Positions 48,408 to 59,931 of a stretch of DNA of 64,000 bases are shown one piece after another. Each line of letters starts with the position of its first letter. Position 1 is the first letter of the stretch. Location: positions 1,984,001 through 2,048,000 of the forward strand of contig NZ_CP090207.1 in assembly GCF_021397715.1 (NCBI RefSeq), read 5' to 3'. The stretch comes from Pantoea agglomerans (lineage in GTDB: Bacteria > Pseudomonadota > Gammaproteobacteria > Enterobacterales > Enterobacteriaceae). The position numbers and the translations under genes were made by a program. Under the pieces are notes generated by a model that was not told the DNA's origin, did no database searches, and was given only the letters and a program-made list of their open reading frames with translations.

Positions 48408-48998
48408 CTACCAGTCAATGCCCTGTTGCGCCTGAATGCCGGCATCAAAGGCGTGCTTCACCGGCCGCATTTCAGTTACGGTGTCTGCTATCTCCAGGAT
48501 GCTGCGATGACAGCCGCGTCCGGTGATGATAACGCTTTGGCTGGCGGGACGCTGTTGCAGGGCAGTAAGCAGATCCTCCAGCGGCAGGTAATCCATGCTG
48601 ATCATGTAGGTGATCTCATCCAGGATCACCAGATCCAGCGACGGGTCCGCCAGCATCCGTCTGGCGTGCTGCCAGACCGCCAGACAGGCGATAGTATCGG
48701 TTTCCCGATTCTGCGTTTCCCAGGTAAAACCGGTCGCCATCACCTGAAACTCGACGCCATGCTGTTCCAGCAGGTTGCGCTCGCCGTTCGGCCAGTCCCC
48801 TTTAATAAACTGAATCGCGCCGACGCGCTTATCATGACCACAGGCGCGCAGGGCAGTACCAAAGGCGGCCGTGGTTTTGCCTTTGCCGTTGCCGGTAAAG
48901 ATCATCAGGATGCCACGCACCTCACTGGCCGCCGCGATGCGGGCATCGACCTGCTCTTTGAGCCGCTGCTGACGTTGCTGATGGCGATCGTCGGCCAT
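48408..48998 (-). CDS. btuR: Cob(I)yrinic acid a,c-diamide adenosyltransferase
   Basis: A 196-residue enzyme that adenosylates corrinoids (BtuR/CobO/CobA). The nucleotide loop FTGNGKGKTTAAFGTAL is at about residues 33-50, with LVILDEITYMISMDYL after it. Same length as E. coli BtuR. It overlaps the yciK stop by one base (TAATG), so the two are coupled. Confidence 0.96.
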   Translation of the reverse strand: MADDRHQQRQQRLKEQVDARIAAASEVRGILMIFTGNGKGKTTAAFGTALRACGHDKRVGAIQFIKGDWPNGERNLLEQHGVEFQVMATGFTWETQNRETDTIACLAVWQHARRMLADPSLDLVILDEITYMISMDYLPLEDLLTALQQRPASQSVIITGRGCHRSILEIADTVTEMRPVKHAFDAGIQAQQGIDW

Positions 48999-49759
48999 TA
49001 TTCCGCCGCTCCCGGCTTCCGGCCCGGCTGAGCATCAAAACTGATACCGGTTTTGCGCCGGCTGTCGTCGCCCATGACATAAAGGTAGAGCGGCATCAGA
49101 TCGGCAGGGGTTTTCAGCTTGTCAGCATCTTCCTGTGGAAACGCACTGGCGCGCATCTTAGTGCGTGTCCCGCCGGGATTGATGCAGTTAACCCGCAGCG
49201 CATGGTTTTTATACTCATCGGCCAGCACCTGCATCATGCCTTCGGTCGCAAATTTGGAGACCGCATAGGCGCCCCAGCCCGCGCGACCGGTGCGGCCGAC
49301 GCTGGAGGTGGTAAACACCAGCGAGCCCGATTCCGATTTCAGCAGCAGCGGCAACAACGCCTGGGTCAGAAAGAAGGTGGCATCCAGATTGATTTTCATC
49401 ACCTGCTGCCAGACCTGCGGGTCCAGTTCAGCCAGCGGCACAATTTCGCCCAGAATGCCGGCATTGTGCAGCACGCCATCAAGATGGGAGAACTGCTGTG
49501 CCAGCTGGTGAGCCAGTTGCTGACAGCGTTCAGGCGTGGCATCCGCCAGGTCAAACACCAGCGAATGAGCAGGGCGTTTGTTGAGTTGATTAATCGTCTG
49601 TTCGACCTGTTGCAGCTTGTCGGCGTTGCGGCCCATCAGGATCACTTCAGCGCCATAGCGGGCGTAAGTCAGCGCCGCTTCGCGCCCAATACCGTCAGAC
49701 GCGCCGGTGACCAGGATAATGCGATGGTTGAGCAGGTCGCTTTTCGGTTGATAATGCAC
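48998..49759 (-). CDS. yciK: Short-chain dehydrogenase YciK
   Basis: A 253-residue classical SDR with VTGASDGIGREAA (NADP motif), NAG in VLHNAGILG, and YAVSKFATEG (catalytic YxxxK). Substrate unknown. The start is GTG at 49759 (VHYQPKSDLL), supported by GGAGG eight bases upstream and by alignment to E. coli YciK; an ATG nine codons earlier is open. Confidence 0.93.
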   Translation of the reverse strand: MHYQPKSDLLNHRIILVTGASDGIGREAALTYARYGAEVILMGRNADKLQQVEQTINQLNKRPAHSLVFDLADATPERCQQLAHQLAQQFSHLDGVLHNAGILGEIVPLAELDPQVWQQVMKINLDATFFLTQALLPLLLKSESGSLVFTTSSVGRTGRAGWGAYAVSKFATEGMMQVLADEYKNHALRVNCINPGGTRTKMRASAFPQEDADKLKTPADLMPLYLYVMGDDSRRKTGISFDAQPGRKPGAAE

Positions 49760-49933
49760 AGCGGGATCCTCCAGCGAAAACAGCATGATTCCGCTTTATG
49801 CCTGAATTTGCGAATTGGCGCAATCGCCAACCGGCGCATTCTGTGCCAGCTGCTGGCATTTCAGGCGACTGATGGGGGCAAAACCGTTAAACTAGCCCAT
49901 TGTCTCTAATTCTCTGTTTACTAAGGCGACACA

Positions 49934-50980
49934 ATGGATCTTCTTTCGAGTTATGGACTGTTTTTAGCAAAAGTGGTGACGCTGGTCATCGCGATCGCGG
50001 CAATTGTGCTGATTGTGATGAATGCCGCGTTGCGCAAACGGGGTCAGAGCGGTCAACTGCGGCTGACGCATCTGGGTGAGGACTACACCCAGATGAAAGA
50101 GGACCTGCAGCTGGCGAAGATGAAACCGCAGGCGCAAAAAGTGTGGCTGAAAAACCATAAAAAGGCAGAAAAGCTAAAAGCGAAGGCGGAAAAGCGGGCG
50201 GCGAAGCAGGGTGAAAGTGAGGTGAGTAAACCCACGCTTTACGTGCTCGATTTCAAAGGCAGCATGGATGCCAGCGAAGTCACCTCGCTGCGTGAAGAAG
50301 TTTCAGCGGTGCTGGCTGTCACCCAGCCGGGCGATGAAGTGCTGCTGCGGCTGGAAAGCCCTGGTGGCGTGGTACATGGTTACGGCCTGGCCGCATCTCA
50401 GCTGCAGCGTCTGCGCGATCACGGTCTGCACATCACCGCGGCGGTGGATAAAGTGGCGGCCAGTGGCGGCTACATGATGGCCTGCGTGGCCGATCGTATC
50501 GTGGCGGCGCCATTTTCAATTATCGGTTCGATCGGCGTTGTGGCGCAGATCCCTAACTTCAATCGCCTGTTGAAGCGCAACGACATTGATGTGGAACTGC
50601 ATACCGCTGGCCAGTATAAGCGGACCCTGACCCTGTTTGGCGAAAACACCGATGAGGGTCGGGAAAAGTTTCAGGAAGATCTGAATGAAACCCATCTGCT
50701 GTTTAAGCAGTTCGTTCATCAGATGCGCCCGACGCTGGATATCGATAAAGTGGCGACCGGCGAGCACTGGTATGGTCGGCAGGCGCTGGATCTTGGCCTG
50801 ATTGATGAAGTTGGCACCAGCGACGATCTGATTATTCGTCAGATGGATCGCTTTAATGTGCTGGGCGTGCATTACGCCCGTCGTCGCAAGATGATTGACC
50901 GTGTCACACACAGTGCCGGATCGGTCGCCGAGCGGCTGCTGCTGAAACTCTGGCAGCGCGGCGAGAAGCCACTGCTCTGA
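49934..50980 (+). CDS. sohB: Inner-membrane S49 peptidase SohB
   Basis: A 348-residue putative serine protease with one N-terminal membrane segment (residues about 8-28), a lysine-rich linker, and one S49 domain: the serine in VAASGGYMMAC and the lysine in GQYKRTLTLFG. It suppresses htrA loss in E. coli when overproduced. Length near E. coli SohB (349). Confidence 0.96.
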   Translation: MDLLSSYGLFLAKVVTLVIAIAAIVLIVMNAALRKRGQSGQLRLTHLGEDYTQMKEDLQLAKMKPQAQKVWLKNHKKAEKLKAKAEKRAAKQGESEVSKPTLYVLDFKGSMDASEVTSLREEVSAVLAVTQPGDEVLLRLESPGGVVHGYGLAASQLQRLRDHGLHITAAVDKVAASGGYMMACVADRIVAAPFSIIGSIGVVAQIPNFNRLLKRNDIDVELHTAGQYKRTLTLFGENTDEGREKFQEDLNETHLLFKQFVHQMRPTLDIDKVATGEHWYGRQALDLGLIDEVGTSDDLIIRQMDRFNVLGVHYARRRKMIDRVTHSAGSVAERLLLKLWQRGEKPLL

Positions 50981-51060
50981 CACCCGGCCCGGCCTGTGTC
51001 TGAGGCTCGTCAGTTAAGCGGCAGGTGATAACGCAGTCTGGTGCCGCTCAGGGGCTGGCG

Positions 51061-51447
51061 GTCCTCGCGCCGCTGCGCGGTTCCTTCACTTCATTCGCCT
51101 GCCTGACGGACCGCCGGGGATGGCACATCCTGTGCCGCCCCGCCTTTCGCCCGCGTCCTGCGGGCTCTCCTGGCAGACTCATTCTGTTCAGCGCTGCGGA
51201 TTGCCTGCCCCTGATCGGCCCCAGCCTGCTCTGAAACTTTAGTGCGTGTTGTTAAAAAGGGCACGAGCGTGAAGGCCTGAGCGCCTCTGCTGCTGAAAGG
51301 GCTATCCGCAGCGCTGAGGCGTGACGTTGGGCCAGAACGCCACGCCGGGAAGCGTGGAGAGTTCGGGGCCGGCCAGGGAAGGCCGATCCCCGAACGGTTC
51401 GTCGGCACGACGTCAAAGCCGAAGGAACCGCGCAGCGGCGCGAGGAC
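51061..51447. repeat. Nested palindromic element (27-bp and 14-bp inverted repeats)
   Basis: A 27-bp sequence at 51061-51087 recurs as an exact inverted copy at 51421-51447. Inside it a 14-bp sequence, TCAGCGCTGCGGAT (51188-51201), has its exact inverted copy at 51304-51317; both pairs share nearly the same centre (about 51253). Small local hairpins fill the arms: GGCACA/TGTGCC at 51122-51136, CCACGC/GCGTGG at 51340-51357, GTTCGGGG/CCCCGAAC at 51361-51395. No transposase or target-site duplication was seen. It may be a MITE-like element or a dispersed structured repeat of this genus. Confidence 0.7.
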
Positions 51448-51499
51448 GGCCCGGCAGCAGCAGAGGTGCTCAGGCCCGCACTCCGCCACGTCTGCCCAG

Positions 51500-51524
51500 A
51501 CAAAAAGCGGCCACGTCTGGCCGC
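51500..51524 (-). terminator. Terminator after yciN
   Basis: GCGGCCA and TGGCCGC arms with a 4-base loop; on the minus strand TTTTTG follows. It lies about 58 bases beyond the yciN stop. Confidence 0.75.
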
Positions 51525-51581
51525 GACAGCCTTTGCAAATTTAACCTAACTGACGAGCATCAGGCCTCTGTGCCTGGTGTT

Positions 51582-51830
51582 TTATTCCAGATGGTATTGC
51601 GAAGATAATACAACGGCTAAATGTTTAAACACGTTGAACACCGCCGTGGTTCTGGCGGTGGGCAGTTCATCGGCATCCAGAAAAAACGGGCCGCGAAACA
51701 CCAGCACGTTACCCTGCTGACTCACATCATCCGCCTGCATACCGGCAAAATAATCGTCGTGCTCTTTAATCAGCGCATTGGCCTTTTCCAGCAATGCCTG
51801 GCGTGAAATAGGCTGGGTTATTGTCTTCAT
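51582..51830 (-). CDS. yciN: YciN (DUF2498) family protein
   Basis: An 82-residue small protein matching E. coli YciN in pattern: ALLEKANALIKEHDDYFAGM, LVFRGPFFLDADELPTARTTAVFNVFKHLAVVLS. Function unknown. GGAGCAAAC before the ATG at 51830 supports this start over one 19 codons upstream. Divergent from topA. Confidence 0.92.
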   Translation of the reverse strand: MKTITQPISRQALLEKANALIKEHDDYFAGMQADDVSQQGNVLVFRGPFFLDADELPTARTTAVFNVFKHLAVVLSSQYHLE

Positions 51831-52201
51831 TGTTTGCTCCTTTTTTGACAGCACGTTAATCCTTTCTATATTACTTGCGTGTCCCATTGTGTGACAAATC
51901 GACGTAACGGCTGAAAAGTTGGCGGAAATTTATCCTGAGTGCTAATTAAGTTGCGTAACAGATTTTATCAGGTAGAGTGTGGGCGATTCCGATTTCAGGG
52001 GTTTTGCACCGGGATGTGTGATTATGTCAGATGGAAAAAGCGCTCTTTATCATGCAGTTGCATAACGCCACGTCGTCTGATCTGAGATTGACCCCTCCGC
52101 CTTGAAATGTTAAACAGGCGCAGCAATATTGAACCCAATGGGTTTTTGGGCATCCAATCCTCTCCCGTTAAGCAGGATGTTTTCATTAGGTAAAGGTAAA
52201 T
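51831..52201. other. Upstream region of topA
   Basis: 371 bases. E. coli topA has several promoters in this location and the same is likely here. A candidate at 51951-51978 (TTGCGT, 16-base spacer, TAGAGT) leaves a leader of more than 200 bases. No gene is supported. Confidence 0.5.
51951..51978 (+). promoter_or_regulatory. Candidate topA promoter
   Basis: TTGCGT, a 16-base spacer and TAGAGT, upstream of topA. Matches are moderate (four of six at each box). Confidence 0.35.
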
Positions 52202-54799
52202 ATGGGTAAAGCACTCGTTATTGTTGAGTCCCCGGCAAAGGCTAAAACAATCAATAAATACCTCGGCAGTGACTACGTGGTTAAATCCAGCGTGGGTCAT
52301 ATCCGGGATCTGCCGACCAGTGGTTCAACCGCCAAAAAAAGTGCTGACGCCTCGACAGATAAAAAAGTCAAAAAAGTTAAAAAAGATGAGAAAGCGGCAC
52401 TGGTCAGCCGGATGGGCGTTGATCCTTACCACGGCTGGGAAGCGGACTATCAGATCCTGCCTGGCAAAGAGAAAGTGGTTGCCGAGCTTAAAGCGTTAGC
52501 GGCCAGCGCTGACCACATCTATCTCGCAACGGACCTTGACCGCGAAGGGGAAGCCATTGCCTGGCACCTGCGGGAAGTGATCGGTGGCGACGAAAAGCGT
52601 TTCAGCCGCGTGGTGTTTAACGAAATCACCAAGAATGCGATTCGTCAGGCGTTTGAAAAGCCGGGCGAACTGAATATCGATCGGGTTAATGCTCAGCAGG
52701 CGCGTCGTTTTATGGACCGCGTGGTGGGCTATATGGTGTCTCCGCTGCTGTGGAAGAAAATCGCCCGTGGTCTCTCCGCCGGACGGGTGCAATCCGTTGC
52801 CGTGCGACTGGTGGTGGAGCGTGAGCGCGAGATCAAAGCGTTTGTACCAGAAGAATACTGGGAAATTAACGCTGCGCTGACCACGCCAAAAGGCGACGAG
52901 CTGTCAATGGACGTCAGCCACAAAGGTGACAAGCCATTCCGCCCGGTCAATCGCGACGAGACCTATGCGGCCGTTTCGCTGCTGGAAAAAGCGCGTTACG
53001 AGATTGTCGATCGTGAAGATAAGCCGACCAGCAGCAAGCCGGGCGCGCCTTATATCACCTCAACCTTGCAGCAAGCCGCCAGTACCCGTCTCGGCTTTGG
53101 CGTGAAGAAAACCATGATGATGGCGCAGCGCTTGTATGAAGCGGGCCACATTACCTATATGCGTACCGATTCGACCAACCTGAGCCAGGATGCGGTCGCC
53201 ATGGCACGCGGCTATATCGAAAGCCACTTCGGCAAGAAATATCTGCCTGAAGCGGCCAACACTTACGCCAGCAAAGAGAACTCTCAGGAAGCGCACGAAG
53301 CGATTCGTCCTTCTGATGTGGAAGTGGTGGCGGAACAGTTAAAAGATATGGAAGCGGATGCGCAAAAACTCTATCAGCTGATCTGGCGCCAGTTTGTTGC
53401 CTGTCAGATGATGCCAGCGCAGTATGATTCCAGCACCATTACCGCAGTGGCAGGTGATTTTAAGCTCAAGGCCAAAGGCCGTACGCTGCGTTTCGACGGC
53501 TGGACCAAAGTGATGCCGGCGCTGCGTAAAAACGATGAAGATCGGACGTTACCGGCCGTTAAAGTGGGCGACGTGCTGGATCTGCAGCAGTTGCAGCCGG
53601 GCCAGCACTTTACCAAACCTCCGGCGCGCTTCAGTGAAGCCTCGCTGGTACGTGAACTGGAGAAACGCGGTATTGGTCGTCCATCGACTTACGCGGCGAT
53701 TACCTCAACCATCCAGGATCGCGGATATGTGCGGGTCGAGAACCGCCGTTTCTATGCGGAGAAAATGGGTGAGATTGTCACCGATCGGCTGGAAGAGAAC
53801 TTCCGCGAGCTGATGAACTACGATTTCACCGCTCACATGGAAAACAGCCTCGATCAGGTCGCCAATAATCAGGCGCAGTGGAAAGCGGTACTGGACAACT
53901 TCTTCAGCGACTTCACTCAGCAGCTTGAGCGGGCAGAGAAAGATCCTGAAGAGGGCGGCATGCAGCCGAACCAGATGGTGCTGACCTCGATTGACTGCCC
54001 GACCTGCGGCCGCAAAATGGGTATTCGTACCGCCAGCACCGGGGTGTTCCTCGGCTGTTCAGGCTATGCATTACCGCCGAAAGAGCGCTGCAAGCAGACC
54101 ATCAACCTGATTCCGGAAAATGAAGTTCTGAATATTCTGGAAGGGGATGACGCTGAAACCAACGCCCTGCGCGCCCGTCGTCGTTGCCAGAAGTGTGGCA
54201 CGGCCATGGACAGCTACCTGATCGATAACGAGCGTAAACTGCACGTCTGTGGTAACAACCCGGAATGTGACGGCTACGAGATCGAACAGGGTGAGTTCCG
54301 CATTAAAGGCTATGACGGCCCGGTGGTAGAGTGTGAGAAATGTGGTTCCGAGATGCACCTGAAAATGGGACGCTTCGGCAAGTACATGGCCTGTACCAAC
54401 GACGAGTGTAAAAACACCCGTAAGATTCTGCGTAATGGCGAAGTGGCTCCGCCGAAAGAAGATCCGGTCCCGCTGCCTGAACTGGCGTGCGAGAAGTCGG
54501 ATGCCTATTTCGTGCTGCGCGACGGTGCTGCCGGGGTCTTCCTGGCCGCTAACACCTTCCCGAAATCGCGCGAAACCCGTGCGCCGCTGGTAGAAGAGTT
54601 GCAGCGCTTCAGCGATCGTCTGCCAGAGAAGCTGAAATACCTGGCCGAGGCGCCGGCGACCGATCCGGAAGGGAATAAAACCCTGGTCCGTTTCAGCCGC
54701 AAAACCAAACAGCAGTATGTCTCCTCTGAAAAAGAGGGCAAAGCGACCGGCTGGTCTGCCTTCTATATTGATGGCAAATGGCAGGAAGCGAAGAAGTAA
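52202..54799 (+). CDS. topA: DNA topoisomerase I
   Basis: An 865-residue type IA topoisomerase, the length of E. coli TopA, that removes negative supercoils. Toprim domain with [16 protein letters not shown] and [15 protein letters not shown]; active tyrosine in [13 protein letters not shown]-terminal cysteine-rich zinc segments ([43 protein letters not shown]). GGTAAAGGT precedes the ATG. Confidence 0.98.
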   Translation: MGKALVIVESPAKAKTINKYLGSDYVVKSSVGHIRDLPTSGSTAKKSADASTDKKVKKVKKDEKAALVSRMGVDPYHGWEADYQILPGKEKVVAELKALAASADHIYLATDLDREGEAIAWHLREVIGGDEKRFSRVVFNEITKNAIRQAFEKPGELNIDRVNAQQARRFMDRVVGYMVSPLLWKKIARGLSAGRVQSVAVRLVVEREREIKAFVPEEYWEINAALTTPKGDELSMDVSHKGDKPFRPVNRDETYAAVSLLEKARYEIVDREDKPTSSKPGAPYITSTLQQAASTRLGFGVKKTMMMAQRLYEAGHITYMRTDSTNLSQDAVAMARGYIESHFGKKYLPEAANTYASKENSQEAHEAIRPSDVEVVAEQLKDMEADAQKLYQLIWRQFVACQMMPAQYDSSTITAVAGDFKLKAKGRTLRFDGWTKVMPALRKNDEDRTLPAVKVGDVLDLQQLQPGQHFTKPPARFSEASLVRELEKRGIGRPSTYAAITSTIQDRGYVRVENRRFYAEKMGEIVTDRLEENFRELMNYDFTAHMENSLDQVANNQAQWKAVLDNFFSDFTQQLERAEKDPEEGGMQPNQMVLTSIDCPTCGRKMGIRTASTGVFLGCSGYALPPKERCKQTINLIPENEVLNILEGDDAETNALRARRRCQKCGTAMDSYLIDNERKLHVCGNNPECDGYEIEQGEFRIKGYDGPVVECEKCGSEMHLKMGRFGKYMACTNDECKNTRKILRNGEVAPPKEDPVPLPELACEKSDAYFVLRDGAAGVFLAANTFPKSRETRAPLVEELQRFSDRLPEKLKYLAEAPATDPEGNKTLVRFSRKTKQQYVSSEKEGKATGWSAFYIDGKWQEAKK

Positions 54800-54806
54800 T
54801 CCTCAC

Positions 54807-54831
54807 AGGCCAGCGCTCGCTGGCCTTTTTC
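54807..54831 (+). terminator. topA terminator
   Basis: AGGCCAGCG and CGCTGGCCT arms followed by TTTT, eight bases after the stop. Confidence 0.9.
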
Positions 54832-54868
54832 TGAGCCTTATACCAATCCGTTCTACAATCACACTTAA

Positions 54869-55963
<1,095 letters not shown>

Positions 55964-56457
55964 CGTTGAAAACCAACAGGATTTTTCCGGGCTGCCTCTG
56001 GCAGCCTTTTTTATTGCTAGCGGTTAGCGCCAGATAAGATTCAAAATTTTTTATTATTTTTTTGTAAATGAAACATCGGTCACATGTTTTCGGATTGATC
56101 TTCCTTAAATGCGAATTACTACACATTTTTCACTTTGCCGCTTTGCGACTCGCCAGGAATATTCCCATACTCCAGTTAAGACCTGATGGAAAGCCGGTAG
56201 ATATCAGGTTCTGTAATCCGCTCTTTAGTTTTGAATGGTCCTGATTTGAAATTAAGTCAAATTTACAATGTGATCGTTTAATTAAAAGTTTGTTCCGCGG
56301 TTAATGATTTCACACGTTATTGGGCCTTATTGATTAATAGCGTTAATCGTTTTACTCAATAAAAATAACTGGATTTTTGGCCTTAACGCGTTTAGGATTC
56401 CTCCTAAATCTTAATCGTTGTTATCAATCATTTTGTTGAGAGTGATTATCAAAAACT
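55964..56457. other. Region between cysB and ymiA
   Basis: 494 bases. After the cysB terminator it is AT-rich without any gene of usual size. It probably holds the promoter of the ymiA-yciX unit; no Shine-Dalgarno-type sequence is clear just before ymiA. Confidence 0.45.
55988..56014 (+). terminator. cysB terminator
   Basis: GGCTGCC and GGCAGCC arms with a 3-base loop and TTTTTTATT. Confidence 0.9.
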
Positions 56458-56616
56458 ATGAATACACGACTGACTGTACAACCGGGCTTCCCGGCTAAAA
56501 GCACCAAGGTTGAGCGCACTGGCAATACTCGTCGTAAAGCCTGGCTGACCGTATTCGCTGCCTCAGCGCTGTTCTGGGTGGTTGTTGCATTAATGATCTG
56601 GCGTATCTGGGGCTAA
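56458..56616 (+). CDS. ymiA: Small membrane protein YmiA
   Basis: A 52-residue protein (start MNTRLTVQPGFPAKS). A single C-terminal membrane helix with RRKAWLTVFAASALFWVVV and an end MIWRIWG matches E. coli YmiA closely. Function unknown. It is the first of three small genes between cysB and acnA, in the same order as in E. coli. Confidence 0.85.
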   Translation: MNTRLTVQPGFPAKSTKVERTGNTRRKAWLTVFAASALFWVVVALMIWRIWG

Positions 56617-56620
56617 AGCC

Positions 56621-56800
56621 ATGTGGGCAAATACACTCAGCCATAAACGTTCTTTGACTGCGCGTCAGCACAAGCCGGCTTCCTGCAAAGGAAAAGAGCC
56701 GCTTGCAAAGGACGAAAAAGTGTCTATCCCCGATTCCTGGGATTTGAGTGATAACCAGCGACACTTTATCGAGTCGTTCCTGGACCCTAAAACCAAATAA
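56621..56800 (+). CDS. yciX: Small protein YciX-like
   Basis: A 59-residue basic, soluble-looking protein (MWANTLSHKRSLTARQHKP) with a C-terminal motif IPDSWDLSDNQRHFIESFLD. Its place four bases after ymiA matches E. coli yciX; the symbol rests mainly on position and general pattern. Function unknown. Confidence 0.7.
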   Translation: MWANTLSHKRSLTARQHKPASCKGKEPLAKDEKVSIPDSWDLSDNQRHFIESFLDPKTK

Positions 56801-56963
56801 CGCTGTTCGCTGTACCGTTTATTTTCTTTCTGCTCTTCTTACCGGTCTTTCCGGCGGGCAAATTAAAAGCCCATCTCCACACTCAGTGACACAAACGGGT
56901 TTCATCTCTATATCGGATGAACGCAGGCCTTTGTACGCCCATTCTGGCGAAGGAGTGAACGCA

Positions 56964-57047
56964 ATGAATATCATAAAAATGTCCTGGCTTAGCGCTTATG
57001 CCTTATGCTTCGCGTTCTGGTCCGCGGCGGTGTGGATTACCCTCTGA
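56964..57047 (+). CDS. ymiC: Small membrane protein YmiC-like
   Basis: A 27-residue frame (MNIIKMSWLSAYALCFAFWS and a hydrophobic tail ending WITL). AAGGAG eight bases before the ATG. A very short membrane-spanning protein in the place of E. coli ymiC, upstream of acnA; the symbol is by position and type. Function unknown. Confidence 0.65.
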   Translation: MNIIKMSWLSAYALCFAFWSAAVWITL

Positions 57048-57218
57048 TTTAAATTAAATCACCTCTTTCTGATGCCCTGTCTCCGGACGGGGCATTTTCG
57101 TTACGGCCGATTGTAGCAATTTGTGTTGTAATCAAAACGTTAACGAAATTGTGGTCTATCTTTAACATAAACCTTTAACTCTCTGAGGTTTAAAGACCAC
57201 GATTATAAAGGAGGAGCT

Positions 57219-59900
57219 ATGTCGTCTACCCTACGCGAGCAGAGTCAGGAAATACTGCAGGTCGACAATAAAAACTACCACATCTTCAGTCTTCCCCATG
57301 CTGCTCAACATCTCGGCAATATTGACCGCCTACCCAAATCCCTGAAAGTTTTACTGGAAAACCTGTTGCGCTGGCAGGATGGCGAATCCGTCACTGCGGA
57401 AGATATTCAGGCGCTGGTTGACTGGCAAAAAGATGCGCATGCCGATCGGGAGATTGCTTACCGTCCTGCCCGGGTATTAATGCAGGACTTTACCGGCGTG
57501 CCCGCCGTGGTTGATCTGGCGGCGATGCGCGAAGCGGTAAACCGGCTGGGCGGCGATGTCGCGAAGGTGAATCCGTTATCGCCGGTTGATCTGGTGATTG
57601 ACCACTCGGTCACCGTTGACCATTTTGGCGATGATGACGCATTCGAACAGAACGTCCAGCTGGAGATGGAACGTAACCATGAACGTTACGTTTTCTTACG
57701 CTGGGGTCAGAAAGCCTTTGATAAATTCCGCGTGGTTCCGCCGGGCACCGGCATCTGCCATCAGGTCAACCTGGAATATCTCGGTAAAGCGATCTGGCAT
57801 GAAACCCTGAATGGCGAAGAGTATGCCTGGCCGGACACGCTGGTTGGTACCGACTCCCACACCACCATGATCAATGCGCTGGGCGTGCTGGGCTGGGGCG
57901 TAGGCGGCATTGAAGCGGAAGCGGCGATGCTCGGTCAGCCGGTTTCGATGCTGATTCCGGATGTGGTGGGGTTCAAACTCACCGGTAAGCTCCGGGCGGG
58001 GATCACCGCAACCGACCTGGTCCTGACCGTTACCCAGATGCTGCGTAAGCACGGCGTAGTGGGTAAATTCGTCGAGTTCTACGGTGACGGGCTGGCCGAT
58101 CTGCCGCTGGCCGACCGCGCCACCATTGCCAATATGGCACCGGAATATGGTGCAACCTGTGGTTTCTTCCCGGTGGATGAAGTGACCCTGAGTTACATGA
58201 CGCTGACCGGACGCGAAGCTGAGCAGGTCGCGCTGGTAGAAGCCTATGCCAAAGCGCAGGGCCTGTGGCGTAATCCGGGCGATGAACCGCGTTTCACCAG
58301 TACCCTGGCGCTGGATATGAGCGAGGTTGAATCGAGCCTGGCCGGCCCGAAACGCCCGCAGGATCGCGTCTCTCTGGGCGACGTGCCGGCAGCGTTTGAC
58401 GCCAGCAATGAGCTGGAGGTCAATCACGCGCAGAAGCCGCACAAAACCGTCGACTATACCGACAGTGACACCGGACTCAGCCATACGCTTACCGATGGCG
58501 CAGTGGTGATCAGTGCTATTACCTCCTGCACCAACACCTCAAACCCCAGCGTGCTGATGGCTGCCGGTTTGCTGGCGAAGAAAGCCGTTGAGCGCGGCCT
58601 GAAGCGGCAGCCCTGGGTAAAAGCCTCGCTTGCGCCAGGCTCTAAGGTGGTTTCCGATTATCTCGCGGTCGCACAGCTGACCCCTTATCTGGATAAGCTG
58701 GGCTTTAATCTGGTCGGCTACGGCTGTACCACCTGTATCGGTAACTCGGGTCCGCTGAAAGATGAAATTGAATCGGCGATCAAGGAAGGCGATCTCACGG
58801 TGGGCGCGGTGCTGTCAGGCAACCGTAACTTTGAAGGCCGTATCCATCCGCTGATCAAAACCAACTGGCTGGCCTCACCGCCGCTGGTCGTGGCTTACGC
58901 GCTGGCGGGTAACATGAAGATCAACCTGCAAACTGACCCGATCGGGCACGATCGCAGTGGCCAGCCGGTCTATCTGAAAGATATCTGGCCATCACCAGAA
59001 GAGATCTCCACTGCGGTGCAGCAGGTGACCAGCGACATGTTCCACAAAGAGTACGCCGAGGTGTTTGACGGGACGCCGGAATGGCAGGAGATCAAGGTAA
59101 GTGAAGCCGCGACCTATGACTGGGACGAAGGCTCAACCTACATTCGCCTGTCGCCGTTCTTTGATGATATGGAGAAAGAGCCGAAGCCGGTGCAGGATAT
59201 TCGCGGGGCACGGGTACTGGCGATGCTGGGCGACTCCGTCACCACGGACCATATCTCGCCAGCCGGCAGTATCAAGGCAGAAAGTCCGGCGGGACGTTAT
59301 CTGCTGTCGCACGGCGTTGAGCGCAACGATTTCAACTCATACGGTTCTCGTCGCGGTAACCACGAAGTGATGATGCGTGGCACCTTTGCGAACATTCGTA
59401 TCCGTAATGAAATGGTGCCTGGCGTGGAAGGCGGCTACACCCGTCACTATCCGAGTGGCGAGCAGCTGGCTATCTATGATGCCGCGATGAAGTATCAGGC
59501 GGAAGGCATTCCGCTGGCGGTGATTGCCGGGAAAGAGTATGGATCGGGCTCAAGCCGCGACTGGGCGGCCAAAGGACCGCGCCTGCAGGGTGTCCGGGTG
59601 GTGATTGCCGAATCCTTTGAACGTATCCACCGTTCGAACCTGATCGGCATGGGAATACTGCCGCTGGAGTTCCCACAGGGCGTAAGCCGTAAAACGCTGG
59701 GTCTGACCGGTGAAGAACATATTGACGTCGAAAACCTGAGCGCGCTGGCGCCGGGATGCACGGTGAAAGTCACCCTGACCCGTGCCGATGGCAGTAAAGA
59801 GGAGCTGGATACCCGCTGCCGCATCGACACCGGTAACGAGCTGACCTATTACCGCAACGACGGTATTCTGCACTACGTCATCCGGAACATGCTGGACTAA
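57219..59900 (+). CDS. acnA: Aconitate hydratase A
   Basis: An 893-residue [4Fe-4S] aconitase of the IRP/AcnA type converting citrate to isocitrate, the stress-stable form in E. coli. Cluster cysteines are in [12 protein letters not shown] and [14 protein letters not shown]; the C-terminal swivel domain holds [25 protein letters not shown] Shine-Dalgarno precedes the ATG. In E. coli it is under SoxRS, Fur and ArcA influence; I could not fix such sites here. Confidence 0.98.
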   Translation: MSSTLREQSQEILQVDNKNYHIFSLPHAAQHLGNIDRLPKSLKVLLENLLRWQDGESVTAEDIQALVDWQKDAHADREIAYRPARVLMQDFTGVPAVVDLAAMREAVNRLGGDVAKVNPLSPVDLVIDHSVTVDHFGDDDAFEQNVQLEMERNHERYVFLRWGQKAFDKFRVVPPGTGICHQVNLEYLGKAIWHETLNGEEYAWPDTLVGTDSHTTMINALGVLGWGVGGIEAEAAMLGQPVSMLIPDVVGFKLTGKLRAGITATDLVLTVTQMLRKHGVVGKFVEFYGDGLADLPLADRATIANMAPEYGATCGFFPVDEVTLSYMTLTGREAEQVALVEAYAKAQGLWRNPGDEPRFTSTLALDMSEVESSLAGPKRPQDRVSLGDVPAAFDASNELEVNHAQKPHKTVDYTDSDTGLSHTLTDGAVVISAITSCTNTSNPSVLMAAGLLAKKAVERGLKRQPWVKASLAPGSKVVSDYLAVAQLTPYLDKLGFNLVGYGCTTCIGNSGPLKDEIESAIKEGDLTVGAVLSGNRNFEGRIHPLIKTNWLASPPLVVAYALAGNMKINLQTDPIGHDRSGQPVYLKDIWPSPEEISTAVQQVTSDMFHKEYAEVFDGTPEWQEIKVSEAATYDWDEGSTYIRLSPFFDDMEKEPKPVQDIRGARVLAMLGDSVTTDHISPAGSIKAESPAGRYLLSHGVERNDFNSYGSRRGNHEVMMRGTFANIRIRNEMVPGVEGGYTRHYPSGEQLAIYDAAMKYQAEGIPLAVIAGKEYGSGSSRDWAAKGPRLQGVRVVIAESFERIHRSNLIGMGILPLEFPQGVSRKTLGLTGEEHIDVENLSALAPGCTVKVTLTRADGSKEELDTRCRIDTGNELTYYRNDGILHYVIRNMLD

Positions 59901-59901
59901 T

Positions 59902-59931
59902 AAAAAAGCCGGGGAAACCCGGCTTTTCTCT
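59902..59931. terminator. Bidirectional terminator between acnA and ribA
   Basis: AAAAGCCGGG and CCCGGCTTTT arms around a GAAA tetraloop, two bases after the acnA stop; ribA ends at 59932 from the other side. Confidence 0.92.

Larger units (their letters stand above)
50981..51581. other. Non-coding gap between sohB and yciN
   Basis: 601 bases, unusually GC-rich and full of short palindromes. It contains the nested inverted-repeat element at 51061-51447 and a terminator for yciN at 51500-51524. Open frames here translate to Arg/Pro/Ser-rich sequence with no family look and were not called. Confidence 0.7.

Noticed and set aside
51091..51489. 132-codon frame on the minus strand, and a 69-codon frame at 51025-51234, within the palindromic element
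   Set aside because: Arg/Pro/Ser-rich translations, no ribosome site, and both include the same AVLAPLRGSF stretch because each reads one arm of the inverted repeat. High GC alone explains the open frames.
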